Source: Spirochaetaceae bacterium UBA1306 (GTDB lineage Bacteria > Spirochaetota > Spirochaetia > Treponematales > Rectinemataceae). From it: 13,858 nucleotides of DNA. The stretch lies in the NCBI GenBank assembly GCA_002307245.1, contig DBTW01000196.1, forward strand, positions 39,580 to 53,437. The letters run 5' to 3'. The first letter of the stretch is position 1. Every line of letters starts with the position of its first letter. The position numbers and the translations under genes were made by a program. This document shows, piece after piece, positions 1 to 7,193 of the stretch. A model generated the notes under the pieces. The model did not search any database. It was given only the letters and a program-made list of their open reading frames with translations, and was not told where the DNA came from.

Positions 1-1538
1 GCGTTGAGCGCCAGGAGATTGGTCTGCCGCGCGATCTCCTCGATGATGCCGATCTTGGTGGCGATCTGCTTCATCGCCGAGACGGACTCCACAACGGCTC
101 GGCCGCCTATCTCGGCCTCCTTCGCGGACTTCCCCGCGAGGCTCTCCGTCGTCGACGCGTTATCGGCGCTCTGCTTGACGTTGGCGCTCATCTGCTCCAT
201 GGCCGAGGACACCTCCTCGCCCGCGGAGGCCTGCTCGGTCGTGCCCTGCGAGAGCGCTTGAGCGGTCGCGCTGACCTGGCCCGAGCCGCTCGCGATCTCG
301 CGCGCCGCGCTTTGGAGGAGGCCGATCCTCGCGGTGATCGCGCCGACGAGGACGTCCAAGGAACGGCCCATCTCCCCCAGCTCGTCGCCGCGCCCGCGCA
401 TGAGCTCAAGGGAGCTTATATCGATGCCCTCGAGACTGAAGTCGCCCTCGGCGAACTTGAGCACGACCCCGTTGGCCAGGTTCACAGGCCTGGAGATGCT
501 GCGCCCGACCAACAGGAGAATCGCGAAGCCCAGGGCCAGGCCCATGGCGCCGACCGCCAAGAGGACCCGGAACAGCGCGCCGAGAGGATCGAGCAGGACA
601 TTTAGCGGCAGGACTATGGCCAGGGACCAGGGATGCTCGTCCTGGCCGATCCGAATCGCCGAGAAACTGAGGTAGGAAAGGGCGCCGTTGGCCAGGTTTT
701 TCTTGGTCATATTGTAGGGCTTACCTGCCTTGATCGCCGCGAGCAGGGCGGCCTGTTGCGAGGGCACGTCCTCGCCGATGACCTTGCCGACCTGCTCGGC
801 CTTCGGGTGATAGAGGCGGACGCCGGCGTTGGAAGTGAGGATGGGATAGGAGCCCTCGTAAGGCTTCACGTCCTTGAGGAGAATGGCGAGCGAGGACACC
901 GAATAATCGTGGCCGACCACCCCGACGACCTTGCCCCCGATCGAGATGGGCACGCATACGCTCGTCATGAGGATGGAGTCTTCCTTCTTGCCGGTATAGG
1001 TATAGCTGAAGGGCTCCGGCACGAACTCGCGTGCCGTGTTCCGAGGCACGAGGTACCAATCCCCCTCGCCGCTCTTGTCGTAGCCGGCGCAGGCCGAGAA
1101 CTGGATCTTGCCGGCGCCTCGATCGTAGCAGGAGAGGTAACGGCCGCTCGCGTCCGATAGCGGCGAATCGCGGTACTTGGCGTCCTTGCCGTCGAGGGCG
1201 TCAGGTTCCCAGACGCTCCACGTGGAGAGGAATTCGGGATGCGATTCCAGGTCGGCCTTAAGCACGGCATCGAAGGCGGCGCGGTCGACGTGGCCCGCGG
1301 TCTTGAGCCCCACCATCGCATCGCGGAGCGCGCGGGCGTCCACGGCCGCTTCCATCAGCTTCGCGCTCACCGAGGCGGCGCACAGGGAAGCCTGGAGGTT
1401 GCCCTCCTTATGCGCCGCTTCGGAGAGTATCCGAAAGGAAGTCAAGTACGAGATGGCGATGATCCCGCCCACCACCACCACGAATATGGTCGCCGCCGGG
1501 ACGATGATCCTCGCGCCTATCCTCAGCCTCATGCGCAT
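1..1538 (-). CDS. Methyl-accepting chemotaxis protein with dCache-like sensor (3' end beyond window)
   Basis: Membrane chemoreceptor that passes an extracellular signal to CheA/CheW; 512 residues are visible and the C-terminus lies off the left edge. In order: a short basic N-terminus, a hydrophobic first membrane segment (about 9-31), a large periplasmic region (about 35-305) with Cache-like features (DWY near residue 160, then a GVVGHD stretch ending at Asp211), a second membrane segment (about 317-342), a HAMP region beginning at GRSISRPV (about 344-400), and the start of the cytoplasmic signalling coiled coil. That last part includes EEVSSAMEQMSANVKQSADN and IIEEIARQTNLLALNA, which directly precede the conserved hairpin tip of this family. 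ATG at 1538 is chosen because an AGGGAGGG ribosome site lies just upstream; ATG at 1532 is a near alternative. The ligand cannot be told; an amino acid is possible because many dCache receptors bind one. Confidence 0.95.
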   Translation of the reverse strand, partial: MRMRLRIGARIIVPAATIFVVVVGGIIAISYLTSFRILSEAAHKEGNLQASLCAASVSAKLMEAAVDARALRDAMVGLKTAGHVDRAAFDAVLKADLESHPEFLSTWSVWEPDALDGKDAKYRDSPLSDASGRYLSCYDRGAGKIQFSACAGYDKSGEGDWYLVPRNTAREFVPEPFSYTYTGKKEDSILMTSVCVPISIGGKVVGVVGHDYSVSSLAILLKDVKPYEGSYPILTSNAGVRLYHPKAEQVGKVIGEDVPSQQAALLAAIKAGKPYNMTKKNLANGALSYLSFSAIRIGQDEHPWSLAIVLPLNVLLDPLGALFRVLLAVGAMGLALGFAILLLVGRSISRPVNLANGVVLKFAEGDFSLEGIDISSLELMRGRGDELGEMGRSLDVLVGAITARIGLLQSAAREIASGSGQVSATAQALSQGTTEQASAGEEVSSAMEQMSANVKQSADNASTTESLAGKSAKEAEIGGRAVVESVSAMKQIATKIGIIEEIARQTNLLALN

Positions 1539-1561
1539 TGGCCCTCCCTATGACGCACCTA

Positions 1562-1589
1562 AGTCTAGTTCCAGGAGGGAGGAATGCAA
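1562..1589 (-). promoter_or_regulatory. Weak candidate promoter for the chemoreceptor gene
   Basis: In the 71-base gap upstream of the receptor, the minus strand reads TTGCAT (1589-1584), a 16-base spacer, then TAGACT (1567-1562). This would start transcription some 15-20 bases before the ATG at 1538. Both boxes match the sigma-70 consensus only partly, and no sigma-28 flagellar-type promoter was recognised. The gap holds no obvious terminator for the gene before it. Confidence 0.25.
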
Positions 1590-1609
1590 GATCGAAGCTT
1601 ACTCGGGCC

Positions 1610-2311
1610 TCATCCCGGCATGATTGAGAATCCGGCCTCGGCCGCCCCGCATTCCGCGAGCAGCAGCTCGCGGAAGCGCGCGGCGCAGGATTCCAGGCGG
1701 CTTGGCGCGTCGTAGGCGGGCGCGTAGACGATGGCGACGACCTCGCGCGCCCCCTCGAAGACCTTGGTGGCCATCGCGTCTTTGACCGGATTGCCGCAGG
1801 GCGCCCAGCCGCCGGTCCCGTCGCGGCGCCAGACGCAGAGCAAGTCCTCGAGCTCAATCTCCTGCCCCGAGGGATTGAATACGTACGAATCGCCCGCGGC
1901 GCCGCGCCTCAAGAGGAGTTCCCCGCCGATCTTGGCCGCATCGAAGACGCTGGCGGGATAGCCCCACTCGAGACTCACCGCGTTGTTGGCGTCCACGGGC
2001 CCGTTTACGAGGGGGAAGTCGCCCTCCAGGGCGGCGGCGAGCAGGTATTCGCTCGAGGGCTTGGCGCGCCCCGCGGGCTTGTACTTGCCATAACGAAGCA
2101 TGCCGCGCACCTCGGCCTTGCGTTCCGGGGGGAGGAAGGCCTCGCCGGCCGCCCTGACGCGGTCCAAGAGCTCGGAGAGATAGGCGGGCGCGGCTTCGGT
2201 CCTGTGGCAGGCCGGTATGCCCCGGCCCCAGACGAGCGCAGCCCGGAGGCACGCGGGGTTACCGAGGGACGGATCTAGGGATAGCGAGCAGCGGGTCGAT
2301 GGCTTGTCCAT
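1610..2311 (-). CDS. Stand-alone B3/B4 tRNA-binding domain protein (PheT-related)
   Basis: A 233-residue soluble protein resembling the B3/B4 domain of the phenylalanyl-tRNA synthetase beta subunit (COG3382-type proteins). In the synthetase this domain edits mischarged tRNA; free-standing relatives are mostly uncharacterised. Diagnostic stretches are GKYKPAGRAKPSSEYLLAA (about 75-93), PLVNGPVDANNAVSLEWGYP (100-119) and GNPVKDAMATKVFEGAREVV (about 173-192). No signal peptide, membrane segment or synthetase domain is present. ATG 2311 is preferred over an in-frame TTG at 2359, because the longer version would overlap the upstream regulator gene and its ribosome site would sit only two bases away. 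It lies 26 bases after the MocR gene on the same strand, so the two may share a transcript, although it also has its own -10 box. Family is clear; a trans-editing role or amino-acid link is inference. Confidence 0.85.
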   Translation of the reverse strand: MDKPSTRCSLSLDPSLGNPACLRAALVWGRGIPACHRTEAAPAYLSELLDRVRAAGEAFLPPERKAEVRGMLRYGKYKPAGRAKPSSEYLLAAALEGDFPLVNGPVDANNAVSLEWGYPASVFDAAKIGGELLLRRGAAGDSYVFNPSGQEIELEDLLCVWRRDGTGGWAPCGNPVKDAMATKVFEGAREVVAIVYAPAYDAPSRLESCAARFRELLLAECGAAEAGFSIMPG

Positions 2312-2317
2312 GCCCGG

Positions 2318-2323
2318 ATTATA
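2318..2323 (-). promoter_or_regulatory. Perfect -10 box six bases before the start codon (leaderless candidate)
   Basis: The minus strand has TATAAT followed by six bases and then the ATG at 2311. At the usual -10 to start-site distance, transcription would begin at or next to the A of the ATG, giving an mRNA without a leader; this fits the absence of a Shine-Dalgarno sequence. A TTGACC at 2341-2336 is only 12 bases away, too close for a normal -35, so promoter strength is uncertain. Confidence 0.45.
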
Positions 2324-2337
2324 GCGAGGGCGCGTGG

Positions 2338-3729
2338 TCAATGGCGAGCGATCGCGCAAAGCCTCCGCAGCTCGGATCGCCTCTTATCCGAAAGGCGATG
2401 GCCGAAATTGACCCGGAGGTGGCTGCGGAAGAAGGGATTGGCGGAGAAGAGCTCCCCCGGGGCGAAGAGGATGCCCTCGCGCGCGGCCTTCTCGAAGAGC
2501 CGCGAGGCGTCGGAGCCCGGTGGGAGCGCGATCCATAATAGGCAGCCGCCTGCCGGCCTTATGATCGAGGAGCCTTCCGGCAGGTTCCCCGAGAGGACTT
2601 CGAGATAGTCCGAGAGCTGTCGCTGGAGGGCGGATCGCATCGCGCCAAGATGCTTGCGGAAAGCGGCGCCCGCCAGGTAGGCGGCGAGGACGCGTTGCGC
2701 GGGCCGGTTGGTGGCGAGGGAGCTAAGGCTCTTGGTCCTCTGCAGCTCGGCGCGGAGGCCGGTCGCCCGGATCCAGCCGATCCTTAGGCCCGGCGCGAGG
2801 CATTTGGAGAAGGAAGAGACGTACACGCTCCTCTCGTAGTCGCCGAAGGCGGCGAGGTTGGCGGGCCGCTCGTGGGAGAAGGCGAGATCGCCGTAGGCGT
2901 CGTCCTGCACGAGTATCGCTCCCGAGCGGGAAGCCAGTTCGACGAGGCGGCGCTTGTCCGAGTCGCCCATTATCGTTCCCGTGGGGTTCTGCACATTGGG
3001 CTGGACGATGATCATCCTGACCTTGCGCGACTTAAGCCTCGCCTCGAGCAGCTCGAGATCCACGCCCCCCGCGCGGATGGGCACCTCGACGATCCTCGCG
3101 CCGGCCGCCGCGAGCTGGCGGAAATAGTCATAGTAGGTCGGTGACTCGACGACCACCTCGTCCCCCCTCGAGACGAAGCTCCGTATCGCGATGCCGATCG
3201 CCTCGGTCGCCCCGTTGGTGACGATGAGCTCCCCGCTCTCGAGGCCGCCGTGGTAGGGATGGTAGAGGGCCGCGATCCGCCGCCTAAGTTCCTCCTCGCC
3301 GGCCGGGTCCCCGTACTCGATCCACGGTCCGGGTATCGAGGCGTGGAGGCGTTCCAGCCGGGCGAGGGGGAGAAGGCTCGAGTCCGGCTCGGCGAGGGCC
3401 AAGCCGGCCGCCGAGGCCCCTGCCGAGAGCAGGTACTCGATCTTCTGCGAGGCGGACAGACTCTCGACCTCGCTGCAATCGAGGGGCGAGGCGTAGGGAG
3501 AGAGGCGGCGCCCCCGCGCGGCGTCCCCGGTCACGTAATAACCTCCCCGCGGGAGCGGCCTCGCCAAGCCCTCGCCCTCGAGAAGACTAAAGGCGGCCCG
3601 GACCGTATTGAGTCCCAGGCCTTCGGCCTCGGCGACGCCCCGGAGCGAGGGAAGCCGCTCGCCTGCGGCGTAGGTCCCGCCGTCGATGAGGCCGCGGTAC
3701 CGCTCGAAGAGGGCTCGGTACTTGAGCAT
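2338..3729 (-). CDS. MocR/PdxR-type transcriptional regulator (GntR HTH + aminotransferase fold)
   Basis: A 463-residue regulator. Residues about 1-70 form a GntR winged helix (AGERLPSLRGVAEAEGLGLN, then NTVRAAFSLLEGEGL and the PRGGYYV wing). Residues about 90-463 form a class I aminotransferase-like domain: TNGATEAI (171-178), QNPTG (247-251), DDAYGD (276-281), SSFSKCLAPGLRIGW with the expected PLP-binding Lys309, and a C-terminal LRVNFG arginine motif. Length and layout match the MocR family, in which the PLP domain senses PLP or an amino compound instead of doing catalysis. All key PLP residues are kept, so cofactor binding is expected. The gene is divergent from an EamA exporter, which is the likely target together with the regulator itself. 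The start at 3729 is the only reasonable ATG; it lacks a Shine-Dalgarno site but has a -10 box six bases before it. Confidence 0.93.
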   Translation of the reverse strand: MLKYRALFERYRGLIDGGTYAAGERLPSLRGVAEAEGLGLNTVRAAFSLLEGEGLARPLPRGGYYVTGDAARGRRLSPYASPLDCSEVESLSASQKIEYLLSAGASAAGLALAEPDSSLLPLARLERLHASIPGPWIEYGDPAGEEELRRRIAALYHPYHGGLESGELIVTNGATEAIGIAIRSFVSRGDEVVVESPTYYDYFRQLAAAGARIVEVPIRAGGVDLELLEARLKSRKVRMIIVQPNVQNPTGTIMGDSDKRRLVELASRSGAILVQDDAYGDLAFSHERPANLAAFGDYERSVYVSSFSKCLAPGLRIGWIRATGLRAELQRTKSLSSLATNRPAQRVLAAYLAGAAFRKHLGAMRSALQRQLSDYLEVLSGNLPEGSSIIRPAGGCLLWIALPPGSDASRLFEKAAREGILFAPGELFSANPFFRSHLRVNFGHRLSDKRRSELRRLCAIARH

Positions 3730-3735
3730 GGCCGC

Positions 3736-3764
3736 ATTGTACTGTGCCCATTTTATGAAAGCAA
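3736..3764 (-). promoter_or_regulatory. Candidate promoter of the MocR-type gene
   Basis: The minus strand shows TTGCTT (3764-3759), a 17-base spacer and TACAAT (3741-3736), then six bases to the ATG at 3729. The spacing is ideal for sigma-70, and initiation would give a leaderless or nearly leaderless mRNA. One of the two operator-like repeats lies in the spacer and touches the -10 box, which suggests autorepression. Confidence 0.5.
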
Positions 3765-3781
3765 TCTGTCACTGTATCCAT
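3741..3781. promoter_or_regulatory. Putative MocR operator: two direct repeats 30 bp apart
   Basis: ACTGTGCCCAT (3741-3751) and ACTGTATCCAT (3771-3781) match at 9 of 11 positions in the same orientation, with starts exactly 30 bp apart, close to three helical turns. They lie in the short gap between the divergent MocR-type gene and the EamA transporter gene. Studied MocR regulators such as GabR and PdxR bind spaced direct repeats in such divergent gaps. Repeat 1 overlaps the regulator's own promoter; repeat 2 is upstream of that promoter and on the transporter side, where an activator could sit. I could not settle the transporter's own promoter boxes. Confidence 0.55.
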
Positions 3782-3809
3782 AACCGGGGCTATTCGCTAG
3801 TTTGTCCGC

Positions 3810-3814
3810 GGAGG
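3810..3814 (+). promoter_or_regulatory. Ribosome binding site that fixes the EamA start
   Basis: GGAGG lies eight bases before the ATG at 3823. An in-frame TTG at 3802 lies upstream of this site and has none of its own, so the ATG is taken as the real start. Confidence 0.75.
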
Positions 3815-3822
3815 ACATCCGG

Positions 3823-4725
3823 ATGAAACCCAAGAGCGTATATGCGGTCTTCTGCCTGGTCTGCGCGATATTCGGCACGACCTTCCTGGCGATCAAGGTG
3901 GGAGTCTCCGCGGGCGCGCCGCCCTTCCTCTTCGCCGGCCTGCGCTTCGCGGCGGCCGGCCTTATCCTCGGCCTCCTCCTTCTCGCCTCGGGGAAGGCGA
4001 GCATCAAGGGCCTCGCCGGGCTCGCGCCCAGGGCCGCCCTGCTCAGCCTGCCTTACATCGTCGTGAATTTCGGGGCGACCTTCTGGGCCGAGCAACACAT
4101 CGACTCGGGCACCGCCGCCCAGCTCGACGCGGCCTGTCCCATAGCCTCGGCGATACTATCCTGGCTGTTCCTAGGCAAGCGGCCGAGGCCCGCCCACGCC
4201 ATCGGGATAGCGGCGGGCTTCCTCGGCGTATGGCTCATAGTCCGAGGGGCAGGCTCCGCTCCCGCGGCCGGCCCGGGCCGGGATCGACTCTCGCTCATCG
4301 CCTCCATCGTCATGCTCGTCAGCGCCATCGCCTTCGCGGGCGCCTCGATCCTGTACAAGCGCCTCTTCGACGACTCGGTCGATTCCTTCGCGGTCAACGC
4401 GCTCAACATGCTCTTCGGCGGCTTCGGGCTCCTGCTCCTCGCCTACCTGACCGGGCAGCGGTCCTTCCCGTGGAGCTGGGCCTCGGCCGGAGCCCTCGCC
4501 TACCTTATCGTGGTCGGATCCCTCGTCGGGCACAGCGCCAATCTCTGGCTCGTGAGGAAGGCAGGGCCGCTCTTCACCTCGTCCTGGTCCTACGTGTCGC
4601 CCGCGATCGCCACGGTGGTCGGGGCGCTGGCCCTGGGCGAGCGCATCGACGGATGGAGCGTCGCCGGAGCGGCATTGACGCTCGGCGGCGTCTACGTGCT
4701 GATCCGGGCCGAGGCGAGGGGATAA
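3823..4725 (+). CDS. EamA/DMT-family membrane transporter
   Basis: A 300-residue inner-membrane protein of the drug/metabolite transporter superfamily, with two EamA repeats and about ten hydrophobic segments. The first repeat opens with VYAVFCLVCAIFGTTFLAIK and holds the typical PPFLFAGLRFAAAGLILG. The second repeat begins around residue 155 and ends in the family-typical VSPAIATVVGALALGERIDG with a final WSVAGAALTLGGVYVLIRA helix. Such proteins mostly export amino acids or related small metabolites. The substrate here is unknown, but the divergent MocR regulator suggests an amino acid, amine or vitamin B6-linked compound. The gene ends 40 bases before the convergent purK stop codon, and that small gap shows no clear terminator. 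Confidence 0.92.
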   Translation: MKPKSVYAVFCLVCAIFGTTFLAIKVGVSAGAPPFLFAGLRFAAAGLILGLLLLASGKASIKGLAGLAPRAALLSLPYIVVNFGATFWAEQHIDSGTAAQLDAACPIASAILSWLFLGKRPRPAHAIGIAAGFLGVWLIVRGAGSAPAAGPGRDRLSLIASIVMLVSAIAFAGASILYKRLFDDSVDSFAVNALNMLFGGFGLLLLAYLTGQRSFPWSWASAGALAYLIVVGSLVGHSANLWLVRKAGPLFTSSWSYVSPAIATVVGALALGERIDGWSVAGAALTLGGVYVLIRAEARG

Positions 4726-4765
4726 TCGCAGGGGGAAGCCGCTGGGCGCGGGCGAGGTCGGAGGC

Positions 4766-5971
4766 CTAGCGGCCGCGGATCGAGATTCGGGCCCGCGCGG
4801 CCTCGGCCCGCGTTACGGCCTCGCCCGGGGTGGAGCCGAGCGCCGTCAGGTGGCCCATCTTGCGGAAGGGCCTGACCTCGCGCTTGCCGTAGAGGTGGAT
4901 CGAGACTCCGGGCACGGCCAGTGCCTCCTCGAGGCCCCGGTACTCGGGCTCGCAGGCGGCGTCGCCGGTCCCGGCCGCGGAAGGATCCCCCACGAGGTTC
5001 ACCATCATCGCGGGCCGCAGGAGCTCGGGGCTCCCCAGGGGCAGGCCGAGGAGGAGGCGGACGTACTGGTCGAACTGGCTCGAGGCGCAGGCCTCGATGC
5101 TGAAGTGGCCCGAGTTGTGCGGACGGGGCGCCACCTCGTTCACGAGGATGCCGCCCGCTCGGGTGAGGAACATCTCGACCCCGAAGACGCCGGCGCAGCC
5201 TGCCGCGGGCGAGAGCGAGCGCAGCGAGGCCTCGCAGAGCGCGCGCACGCAGGCCAGGGCGACGGACTCCGCCTCGGCCCGAAGAGCGTCGCCCACCCGC
5301 GCCGGCGCGAGCACGGAGTCGCAGAGGTTGGCCCGGGGGTCGAAGACCATCTCGACGCAAGGGTAGACGGCCGAGGAGCCGTCGGGCGCGAGGGCCACGA
5401 CGACGGCCAGCTCCTTCTCGAAGTCGACCCGCTCCTCGGCGTAGGACGGGCAGGCCAGGGCGCGGGGGTCGTCGGCCGCGCCGAGCACGGCGACGCCGCG
5501 TCCGTCATAGCCGCCCGAGCGGGCCTTCTGCACGATCGGGAAGCCGCCGAGCACCCTCGCGGCCGCCTCCAGCGAGCCCGGGGAGGGACGGCCCGCGGCC
5601 GCTTCATCCAGGATCGCATAACGCGCGGTCGGGATGCCCGCGGCGGCGAGAATGCCCTTCTGGACGTGCTTGTCGCGTATGGCCTCGAGGATACCCGCGG
5701 CCGGCAGCACGGCCTTGCCTCGGCGCTCGAGCTCCCGCAGGGCCGAGACGCTGACGCCCTCGATCTCGTAGGAGACGATGTCGACCTCCTCGGCGAACTC
5801 GAGCACGGACTCGTAGTCGTCGATCGGGCCCACGTGCGCCGCGTCGGCCAGGTCCGAGGCCGGCGAGGGATAGTCGGGCGTGAGGACCTCGATATGGGCG
5901 AGGTATTTGCGCGCCTCCTCCATGGCCATGCGGCCCAGCTGGCCGCCGCCCAGGATACCTATCCTCCGCAC
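4766..5971 (-). CDS. purK: N5-carboxyaminoimidazole ribonucleotide synthase (PurK)
   Basis: ATP-grasp enzyme of purine synthesis; it makes N5-CAIR from AIR, bicarbonate and ATP in the cytoplasm, and PurE then acts on the product. The 401 residues are close to the usual family length. Visible hallmarks are the N-terminal GILGGGQLGRM, the ATP-grasp stretch PIVQKARSGGYDGRG with its conserved lysine, VDFEKELAVVVA, GVFGVEMFL, and NEVAPRPHNSGHFSIEACA followed by SQFDQYVRLLLGLPLG. The start is a GTG one base after the stop codon of the upstream ketosynthase gene, with only a weak ribosome site, which suggests translational coupling to that operon. No purE is in the window. Function is certain at family level; the association with a polyene-type gene cluster is the odd part. 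Confidence 0.96.
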   Translation of the reverse strand: MRRIGILGGGQLGRMAMEEARKYLAHIEVLTPDYPSPASDLADAAHVGPIDDYESVLEFAEEVDIVSYEIEGVSVSALRELERRGKAVLPAAGILEAIRDKHVQKGILAAAGIPTARYAILDEAAAGRPSPGSLEAAARVLGGFPIVQKARSGGYDGRGVAVLGAADDPRALACPSYAEERVDFEKELAVVVALAPDGSSAVYPCVEMVFDPRANLCDSVLAPARVGDALRAEAESVALACVRALCEASLRSLSPAAGCAGVFGVEMFLTRAGGILVNEVAPRPHNSGHFSIEACASSQFDQYVRLLLGLPLGSPELLRPAMMVNLVGDPSAAGTGDAACEPEYRGLEEALAVPGVSIHLYGKREVRPFRKMGHLTALGSTPGEAVTRAEAARARISIRGR

Positions 5972-5972
5972 C

Positions 5973-7193
5973 CTAGCGCCAGCGCCTGAGGACGATCGAG
6001 GTATTGATGCCCCCGAAGGCGAAGTTGTTGCTGACCGCGTACTCCACGTCCAGTCTCCTCCCGTCGCCGGTGATGTAGTCCAGGGCCGCGCAGGCGGGGT
6101 CGGGGTTGTCCAGGTTCAGGTTGGGGGCGAACCAGAGCGCGTTCATCATGTTGATCGTCGTCCAGGCCTCGATCGCGCCGCAGGCGCCGAGGGTATGGCC
6201 GGTGTAACCTTTGAGGGCGCCGAAGGGGACGACGCCACCGAAGAGGGCGTAGGTCGCCGCGCTCTCCGCCACGTCGCCCTGCATGGTCGCCGTGCCGTGG
6301 CCGTTGATATAGCCCACGGCCTCGGGGCCGATGCCCGCGCTCTCGAGGGCGAGGCGCATTGCGATCTCCATCGTGGCCTTGTTGGGCTGCGTGATGTGGT
6401 CGCCGTCGGTGTTCGTCCCGAAGCCGACTATCTCGGCGTAGATTTTCGTACCGCGGGCCCGGGCGTGCTCGAGCTCCTCGAGGATCAGGGTACCCGCGCC
6501 CTCGCCGATCACCAGGCCGTCGCGGTCGCGGTCGAAGGGCCTCGGGGTGAGGCTCGGCTCGTCGTTCCTCGTGCTGGTGGCGTACAAGGTGTCGAACACC
6601 GCGGAGCCGGTCGGATTGAGCTCCTCGGCGCCTCCGCAGACCATCACGTCCTGCTGGCCGTGCTTGATGGCCTCGTAGCCCAGCCCGATAGAGAGGCTGC
6701 CGGCCGTGCAGGCGGTGTTCGTGGTGAGGAGCCGGCCCTTGAGCCCGAAGAAGACGCCGATGTTGACCGCGCAGGTCTGGGGCATGGAGCGTATGTAGGT
6801 CGTCGCGGTGATGCCCTGGACGTCGTGGTTATGGAGCATGGAGGTGAAGTCCATGAGGGCGTCGACATTGCCCATCGAGGAGCCGAATGACACACCGCAG
6901 CGGCCGCCCTGGAGCTCGGCGGCGCCGGTCAGTCCGGCCATGGCGATGGCGCGCTCCGCCGAGGCCACGGCCATCAGGGCCACTCGCCCCATGCCGCGGG
7001 TGCGCTTGCGCGGGTAGTCGGGCTCCGTGAAGATCGCCGGGCCGCCCAGCTTTATGTTGAGGCGCTTGTAGTCGTCCCACTCGCCCATCCTGCGGATGCC
7101 GCTCTTGCGCGCGCGCAGCGCCGCCTCGATCGAAGCCCAATCCTCGCCGATCGGGCTGATCGCCGACCCGCCCGTGACCACCACTCGCCTCAT
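5973..7193 (-). CDS. Beta-ketoacyl-ACP synthase, ApeR-like position (KAS I/II fold)
   Basis: A 406-residue condensing enzyme that joins malonyl-ACP to a growing acyl chain by decarboxylative Claisen condensation. The complete Cys-His-His set is visible: Cys162 in NTACTAGS, His299 in NGHGTATMQGD and His333 in GYTGHTLGACGAIE. FDRDRDGLVIGEGAG and the C-terminal NNFAFGGINTS are also family-typical. It is the seventh gene of the cluster in transcription order and sits where APE clusters carry their second synthase. Its ATG shares one base with the FabG-like stop (TGATG), and a GGGGGG stretch lies at ribosome-site distance. The longer open frame to 7664 is the opposite reading of the reductase gene and is not used. 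FabF/FabB of ordinary fatty acid synthesis is an alternative reading, less likely in this context. Confidence 0.92.
   Translation of the reverse strand: MRRVVVTGGSAISPIGEDWASIEAALRARKSGIRRMGEWDDYKRLNIKLGGPAIFTEPDYPRKRTRGMGRVALMAVASAERAIAMAGLTGAAELQGGRCGVSFGSSMGNVDALMDFTSMLHNHDVQGITATTYIRSMPQTCAVNIGVFFGLKGRLLTTNTACTAGSLSIGLGYEAIKHGQQDVMVCGGAEELNPTGSAVFDTLYATSTRNDEPSLTPRPFDRDRDGLVIGEGAGTLILEELEHARARGTKIYAEIVGFGTNTDGDHITQPNKATMEIAMRLALESAGIGPEAVGYINGHGTATMQGDVAESAATYALFGGVVPFGALKGYTGHTLGACGAIEAWTTINMMNALWFAPNLNLDNPDPACAALDYITGDGRRLDVEYAVSNNFAFGGINTSIVLRRWR

Noticed and set aside
2336..2341. TTGACC as a -35 box for the B3/B4 gene
   Set aside because: It is only 12 bases from the TATAAT box, too short for sigma-70, and it overlaps the MocR stop codon; only the -10 box is reported.
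3802..3825. TTG at 3802 as the EamA start
   Set aside because: It lies before the GGAGG site at 3810-3814 and has no ribosome site of its own; ATG 3823 fits better and begins just before the first membrane helix.
4738..4773. Inverted repeat GCCGCT/AGCGGC between the convergent exporter and purK genes
   Set aside because: The six-base stem has a 24-base loop and no T run, and one arm lies partly in purK, so it is not convincing as a terminator.
4850..5989. Long plus-strand open frame opposite purK
   Set aside because: It reads as low-complexity Arg/Gly/Ala/Glu-rich sequence with no motif, while the minus strand gives a complete PurK. GC-rich DNA produces such frames by chance.
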